Origin: Balaenoptera acutorostrata
Lineage: Eukaryota > Chordata > Mammalia > Artiodactyla > Balaenopteridae
Direction of reading: 5' to 3'
Assembly: GCF_949987535.1 (NCBI RefSeq)
Contig: NC_080069.1
Coordinates: forward strand, 45,993,269-46,057,268
DNA length: 64,000 nucleotides
This document shows positions 58,163 through 64,000 of the stretch, piece by piece. The notes below the pieces were generated by a model, which did no database searches, was not told the DNA's origin, and saw nothing but the letters and a program-made list of their open reading frames with translations. How positions within the stretch are numbered: position 1 is the first letter of the stretch; each line of letters starts with the position of its first letter. A program made the translations under genes and the position numbers.

Positions 58163-58464
58163 ATTTTTTTAATATTTATTTATTTATTTATTTATTATTT
58201 TTGGCTGTGTTGGGTCTTCGTTTCTGTGCGAGGGCTTTCTCTAGTTGCGGGGAGTGGGGGTCACTCTTCATCGCAGTGCGCGGGCCTCTCACTGTCACAG
58301 CCTCCCTTGTTGCGGAGCACAGGCTCCAGACGCGCAGGCTCAGTAGTTGTGGCTCACGGGCCTAGCCGCTCTGTGGCATGTGGGATCTTCCCAGACCAGG
58401 GCTCTAACCCATGTACCCTGCATTGGCAGGCAGATTCTCAACCACTGCGCCACCAGGGAAGCCC
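58163..58464 (-). mobile_element. CHR-type SINE S6
   Basis: The head at 58464 reads GGGCTTCCCTGGTGGCGCAG on the minus strand, and the tail is (AAAT)n near 58170-58198. Target duplications TAACCTGATAT lie at 58152-58162 and 58465-58475. The box B region is degraded (GGTTAGAGCCC), so the copy is unlikely to be transcribed well. Confidence 0.95.
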
Positions 58465-58475
58465 TAACCTGATAT

Positions 58476-59146
58476 TTTTATACTATGTTTTCAGTAGTGT
58501 CACTTTTCTTATCACTCTTTAATTTGATGATTAATTTTTATAATTAAAAAGATATAAGTTCAACTTTTACTTTAATATCCTTTGAAAGTGCAGTATTTGC
58601 TATTATACAGTTCTGTGTATAAGCAGTCCAATGGCTCTTTAGTTTCTGAAAGCTTCTTCTATTCTATTTTTTATTTCTCTCACCCCTAGGGTGTTAACCC
58701 TTTACCAACATGGTTCATCACCAAACCTTAAGTCTAGAAACCTGTGGAAAATAAAAAAAAGGGGAAAGGATCATTCAAAAACAAACCAAAACCACAACTT
58801 TGATATTTGGAAAATAAGTATTTGAATATTTGTTTCTTCATTTAAAAATGAATGAGCAACAATAAGACAATATAAAGTAAATAAAAAGTGTACTGCAGCA
58901 CAGTTCATGGTGTACTGGGGAAAACCACTGGATCCAGGAAAAATTAAAGAAAATAATACCTCTGGATAAGAACTGAGATGGAAAATAAAAAGTGTTAGAG
59001 AATATCTGCTTTGAATTCCCAGTGTGTACAAGGTGATATTGTTTCTATAAAAATAAAACTGTGTAACATAGGACGAGAGTAAGCAGAAATGCAGAGATAT
59101 AAATCTAAGAAGCAGGGTACAAAAAGAAAAGGAACTTGTTTAATTA
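58476..59146. other. Single-copy AT-rich DNA
   Basis: I see no assignable feature. Confidence 0.5.
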
Positions 59147-59164
59147 AGAACACAATGCAGAGAA

Positions 59165-61298
59165 ATTAAGGAAACAATCCTATTCACCACTGCAACAAAA
59201 AGAATAAAATACCTAGGAATAAACCTGCCTAAGGAGGTAAAAGACCTATAGTCAGAAAACTATAAGACACTGATGAAAGAAATCAAAGACGACACAAACA
59301 GATGGAGAAGTATACCATGCTCTAGGACTGGAAAAATCAATATAGTGAAAATGACTATATTGCACAAAGCAGTCTACAGATTCAATGCAATCCCTATCAA
59401 ATTACCAATGGCGTTTTTTACAGAACTAGAACAAAAAATCTTAAAATTTGTATGGAGACACAAAAGACCCTGAATAGTGAAAGCAATCTTGAGGGAAAAA
59501 AACAGAGCTGGAGGAATCAGACTCCTTGACTTCAGACTATACTACAAAGCTACAGTAATCAAGACAATATGGTACTGGCACAAAAACAGAAATATAGATC
59601 AATGGAACAGGATAGAAAGCCCAGAGATAAAGCCACACACCTATGGTCAACAAATCTATGACATAGAGGGCAAAGATATACAGTGGAGAAAAGACAGTCT
59701 CTTCAATAAGTGGTGCTGGTGCTTCCCTGGTGGCACAGTGGTTGGGAATCTGCCTGCGAATGCAGGGGACACAGGTTCAGGCCCTGGTCTGGGAGGATCC
59801 CGCATGCTGCGGAGCAGCTGGGCCCGTGGGCCACAACTGCTGAGCCTGTGCGTCTGGAGCCTGTGCTCCGCAGCAAGAGAGGCCGCAATAGTGAGAGGCC
59901 CGTGCACTGCGATGAGGAGTAGCCCCCACTTGCCGCAACTAGAGAAAGCCCTCACATAGAGACGAAGACCCAACACAGCCAAAAATAAATAAATAAATAA
60001 AGAAGCTTTCATTAAAAAAAACAAAAAAAAATCTAAGCCACCCCCCCCCCCAAAAAAATAAGTGGTGCTGGGAAAACTGGACAGCTACATGTAAAAGAAT
60101 GAAATTAGAACACTCCCTAACATCATACACAAAAACAAACTAAAAATGGATTAAAGACCTAAATGTAAGCCAGGCACTATAAAATCTTAGAGGGAAATAT
60201 AGGAAGAACACTCATTGACATAAATCATAGCAAGATCTTTTTTGACCCACCTCCTAGAGTAATGGAAATAAAACCAAAAATAAACAAATGGGACCTAATG
60301 AAACTTAAAAGCTTTTGCACAGCAAAGGAAACTACAAACAAGATGAAAAGACAACCCTCAGAATGGGAGAAAATATTTGTAAACAAATTAACTGACAAAG
60401 GATTAATCTCCAAAATATATAAACAGCTCATGCAGCTCAATGTTAAAAGAACAACCCAATCAAAAAATGGGCAGAAGACGTAAATAGACATCTCTCCAAA
60501 GAAGACATACAGATGACAAAGATGCACATGAAAAGCTCCTCAACATCACTAATTATTAGAGAAATGCAAGTCAAAACTATAATGAGGTATCACCTCGCAC
60601 TGGTTAGAATGGGAATCATCAGAAAATCTACAAACAATAAATGCTGGAGAGGGTGTGGAGAAAAGGGAACCCTTTTGTGCTGTTGGTGGGAATGTAAATT
60701 GATACAGCCACTATGGAGAACAGTATGGATGTTCCTTAAAAAACTAAAAATAGAATTACCATATGATTCAGCAATCCCACTACTGGTCATATACCCAGAG
60801 AAAACCATAATTCAAAAAGACACATGCATCCCAATGTTCATTGCAGCACTATTTACAATAGCCAGGTTATGGAAGCAACCTAAATGACCATTGACAGATG
60901 ACTGGATAAAGAAGTTGTGGTACATATATACAATGGAATATCACTCAGCCATAAAAAGGAACGAAATTGGGTCATTTGTAGAGACGTGGATGGATCTAGA
61001 GACTGTCATACAGAGTGAAGTAAGTCAGAGAAAAACAAATATCGTATATTAACGCATATATGTGGAATCTAGAAAAATGGTACAGGTAAACCAGTTTGCC
61101 AGGCAAAAATAGAGACACAGATGTAGAGAACAAACGTATGGACACCAAGGGGGAAAGTGGGGTGGTGGTGGTGGTGGTGGTGGTGAGAAGAACTGGGAGA
61201 TTAGGGTTGACATATATACACTAATATGTATAAAATAGATAACTAATAAGGATCTGCTGTATAAAAATAAATAAATAAAATAAAATTCATTAAACAGG
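59165..61298 (+). mobile_element. 5'-truncated L1 (L1-C) with nested SINE
   Basis: Starts within ORF2 after the reverse-transcriptase core ([24 protein letters not shown] codons). It contains [59 protein letters not shown], the Cys-rich region [18 protein letters not shown] (about 60640-60690) and a 3' UTR of another subfamily ending in an A-rich tail near 61280. Flanking repeats AGAACACAATGCAGAGAA (59147-59164) and AGAACAGAATGCAGAGAA (61299-61316) form an 18-bp target duplication with one mismatch. ORF2 is shifted and stopped in several places. A (GGT)n run lies at 61160-61184. Confidence 0.95.
59720..60056 (+). mobile_element. CHR-type SINE S7 nested in L1-C, complex tail
   Basis: The head TGCTTCCCTGGTGGCACAG follows the first copy of the target duplication AATAAGTGGTGCTGG (59705-59719; second copy 60057-60071). 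The tail is (AAAT)n, 12 unrelated bases (60002-60013), an A-rich run, nine more unrelated bases (60032-60040), C11 (60041-60051) and A7. The box B region reads GGTTCAGGCCC, so the promoter is weakened. The 160-codon frame running from L1-C into this SINE is an artefact. Confidence 0.96.
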
Positions 61299-61316
61299 AG
61301 AACAGAATGCAGAGAA

Positions 61317-61864
61317 GTGAAAATGCAATGAAGATTATAACTCTCATTGGAGGCCATAAAATCTTAAATGAAGGTTGAAGAAAAGGGAATAGAAATTTTA
61401 GAAGGTAAACTTAATTAATTCCTTTAGAATCATTGCAGTAAAAAAGAGACAAATAAAAAAGGGAAAGCTAATCAAAACCAAGGATTAGTAAGAAAAGACT
61501 GTAATGACACATAAAATAGCCTAATAAATAATAAAAGAAATAAAAGCTAAAAATAAAATAATCTCTGTTCTAATTTAATCTGAAGCTGTAGGTCTAAACT
61601 ACTCATCTTATTCTTGTTAAAATTAATGGATTCTGGGAAAATGCTTGGATTTTGAAGATTTAAGAAATAGTCTCAAATAATCACTCAAGCAGGTTGAGGT
61701 TTACCAAACAAAGTAACAGAAATAGAACAGAATTTCCCTTTTTCTATTAAATAACAAATGCCAGCCATTAATATTCACAAAAGTTGCTTTTAATGTTTGT
61801 AAACAAGATATGGACAGTCAAACATAGGTATATAGCTACGGTTTCTACCTTATCTCTTTTCTCC
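61317..61864. other. Single-copy AT-rich DNA
   Basis: I see no assignable feature. Confidence 0.5.
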
Positions 61865-62270
61865 AAGTGCTCCCTGAAGTGTAGCAATACTGGCTTCCGT
61901 GCAGTTGAACATGTCGGGCATCTTCGTGTCTCATTATCTTTGAGGGTTTTTTTTTAACCTAAGCTCAATTACTCTTTCTGCAAATAGACGTATGGCTCGT
62001 TTGGGCCAACCTTTCAGATCTCAGCTAAAATGTCACGTTTTGGAGAAGTTTTTCATGAATATCCAATCTAAAGAATATTGCCACTCACTCAGCATTCATT
62101 TAACTCTGGTTTATTTTTCTTCTTAGGACTTATGGTTAACTATTTCTATTTAATATAGCATTTATTTCTGTCTTTCACAGACACAGACTTTGTTCACGGT
62201 TATATCACCAGCACATAAAACAATTCTTGGGAAATAGTAGGGCTCAAAAAATCTTGGATGAATAAATAAA
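61865..62270 (+). mobile_element. L2 3' end
   Basis: In L2 order: TCAGCTAAAATGTCACGTTTTGGAGAAG, GGTTTATTTTTCTTCTTAGGACTTATGG, ATTTCTGTCTTTCACAGACACAG, ATATCACCAGCACATAAAACAATTC, GAAATAGTAGGGCTCAAAAAATC, GATGAATAAATAAATGAAC. This is one of the longer L2 remnants here. Confidence 0.75.
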
Positions 62271-62789
62271 TGAACAAGAAATATATAGATGGGAGAATCA
62301 AGCAAATGAATTTAAACACAGATCGACTCAGAAGATTTCTGTTTACATAAAAACTAAATAGATGATTTGAAGTTATGCCAGCATGTAGAATATAAACTAC
62401 TAAAGCCCCTCCTGATAAAAATAAGTAAAACTGTGAATAAAAGTAATTTACAAATTTCAAATAAACCACTGTGCTAGCACTGTGATAAGAAATATAAAAA
62501 ACATTGAAATGAAGTGAAAGTAGGAAAACTAGGGGTTAAACTGTCTTCAAAGCAAGGTCAAACTCTGGAGACCTAGAGGTTCTACTGAAATATGTTAGCT
62601 TTAACAAATGTAAACATTTGTGTTCATGCAGACCACATTTTCTGAGTGAAGGCAATTAAAATAGATTAATTTTAAAAAGAACTGAAAAATGCATATTTGA
62701 AACAAAAATGCAACTCTAACCTCAAATGAAAAAACGTAATGGAAATTAAGAATGAATGGTAATTAAAGCATTATCTGTCTAAATAAGAA
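62271..62789. other. Single-copy AT-rich DNA
   Basis: I see no assignable feature. Confidence 0.5.
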
Positions 62790-63625
62790 GTAAAGTTGTA
62801 TTTAGAAGGAAATATGTAGCTTTCTTTCCTTTGTGATACAAGAAACTGTATAAAATATTCAGCTGAGGCCAAAATAAGATATTAATTAAAGGAAAAATAG
62901 AATAAAGTAAAGACAGTCAAAAGAAGGAAATATCAAAGATGGGATCTCTAGTTAATGAAACTAAGAGCAAAAGAAGTTAACAAAGCCAAAAGTTGGTTCT
63001 CTGAAATGCATGATAACATGACTGTGTATTTCTTAAGACTCACTGAAATCAAAACAGAAAGCAAAGATAAACAATAACATAAATGAAAAAGGAGACATAG
63101 CCACACAGCTAATAAAAAATAAAATATTATGAAGAAATTTAGGCCAATAAATTTGAACTTTTCAAAAAAAACTAAGTACTCTGAAAAATAAAACCTCCTG
63201 AAAATGACTCAAGGAGATAATAAAAACATGAGATGCTATATAGCCATTAAGAACAATTATGAGTTAAAAGTCTTCCTATAACTAAAGTACTAGTTTCAAC
63301 AGTTTCAGAGACAAATTCAATCAAATGTTTGTGGCACAGATATATTTTACACAAAATTTAACCAATAAAAAAAGAAAAGGCAACAACTTTAAAAAAAGAG
63401 AGCATTTATAATAAATCTACACATAAGTAACACAATGTTGAAATAATAAAGCCTTTTCCTTTCCCTATAGTCAATAGTATTTCAAAGATGTCCATGATCC
63501 AACATTTCTATGCAGGGTTGTCACTAGAAGAGACATAAAAGGTATAAAGTTTGAAAAGGAAAAACAAATGTGCCATGGTTTTCAAATAATAGGATTATGT
63601 ATGTAGAAAGTCTAAAACAAATTAT
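62790..63625 (+). mobile_element. Ancient L1 ORF2 fragment
   Basis: AAGCCAAAAGTTGGTTCTCTGA, AATGAAAAAGGAGACATAGCC and AGGCCAATAAATTTGAAC mark the linker before the reverse transcriptase. Further right, GACATAAAAGGTATAAAGTTTGAAAAGG and ATAGGATTATGTATGTAGAAAGTC mark the part around the FADD motif. Much of the middle is missing. Direction changes at about 63625. Confidence 0.65.
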
Positions 63626-64000
63626 CAGTTTATTTTCTCTTTTCCAATTTCTGTATATTCTATTGTTTTTCTTGCCAGGACTTCCAGTAAAATGTTGACT
63701 AGAAATACCAGTAGTGGCTATTGCTGTCTCATTAATCTCATAAGGAAAGCTTTCCACATTCTGTCTTTAAGTACAGTGTTTGTACTTAAGATCTCTTTTA
63801 TCAGATAATATGGTTTTTTTCTATTTCTTTCTTTTTTTTTAAGTACAGTAGTTTTTTTTTTAGTTTATAGTGAGTGGGTATTGACTTTCATCAAATGATT
63901 TTTCCTGCACCTATTTAAAAGCTTGTATGATTTTCATCTTTATACTGTTAACATTGTTCATTATTTGTCTTTGTTTTTTTATTTTAAAACTCTTTTTCGT
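63626..64000 (-). mobile_element. Ancient L1 ORF2 fragment, opposite orientation
   Basis: Antisense phrases CCAGGACTTCCAGTAAAATGTTGACTAG, GTAGTGGCTATTGCTGTCTC, TCAAATGATTTTTCCTGCACC match the reverse-transcriptase part of L1 ORF2 read on the minus strand. It runs off the right edge. Confidence 0.65.

Noticed and set aside
59477..59959. L1-SINE fusion protein
   Set aside because: The frame runs from truncated L1-C ORF2 into SINE S7 by chance; there is no promoter, and L1-C is 5'-truncated.

Overview
The window is mammalian nuclear DNA, AT-rich and apparently without host genes. I found no exon, processed gene copy, tRNA, rRNA or other functional RNA gene, and every open frame over about 80 codons that I could place lies in a LINE-1 copy, a SINE or another old repeat. 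The SINEs fix the lineage. Seven copies carry the tRNA-derived head that begins GGGCTTCCCTGGTGGC and the long body typical of the CHR family of whales, dolphins and hippos. The ruminant signatures (BovB, Bov-tA tails) and the pig PRE-1 head were not seen. The source is therefore most likely a cetacean.

Layout. Positions 1-6705 hold a long plus-strand L1 whose first roughly 0.5 kb lies off the left edge; both ORFs are decayed. From 6.7 to 20.5 kb there is single-copy DNA mixed with old repeats: L1M 3' ends, MIR, L2, a MER5-like element, a probable HAL1 and a small Tigger-type transposon. A SINE sits at 20929-21279. Positions 21508-28739 hold a complete minus-strand L1 with a 14-bp target duplication, a full 1.75-kb GC-rich 5' UTR ending in a YY1-type site, a decayed ORF1 and ORF2, and a SINE nested in ORF2. 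From 28.7 to 50 kb the DNA is mostly single-copy, with L2, MIR, L1 3' ends, two older SINEs, an old L1 carrying a Tigger-type transposon, and a 72-bp palindromic mariner MITE. From 50 to 64 kb there are a 5'-truncated L1 (50342-50901), an L1ME end, LTR-like repeats, two SINEs, a 5'-truncated L1 with a nested SINE (59165-61298), an L2 end and an inverted L1 junction at the right edge.

The history can be read from nesting and target-site duplications. L2 and MIR are oldest; HAL1/L1M and DNA transposons followed, then the cetartiodactyl L1 copies, and the CHR SINEs came last. The two long L1 copies lie in opposite orientation about 15 kb apart. I found no new multi-gene biological system. The most unusual signals are the two-part 3' tails of three SINEs, an internally deleted L1 end at 33142-33293, an L1 copy whose tail carries extra sequence, and a perfect 27-bp tandem duplication that doubles a CACGTG palindrome.
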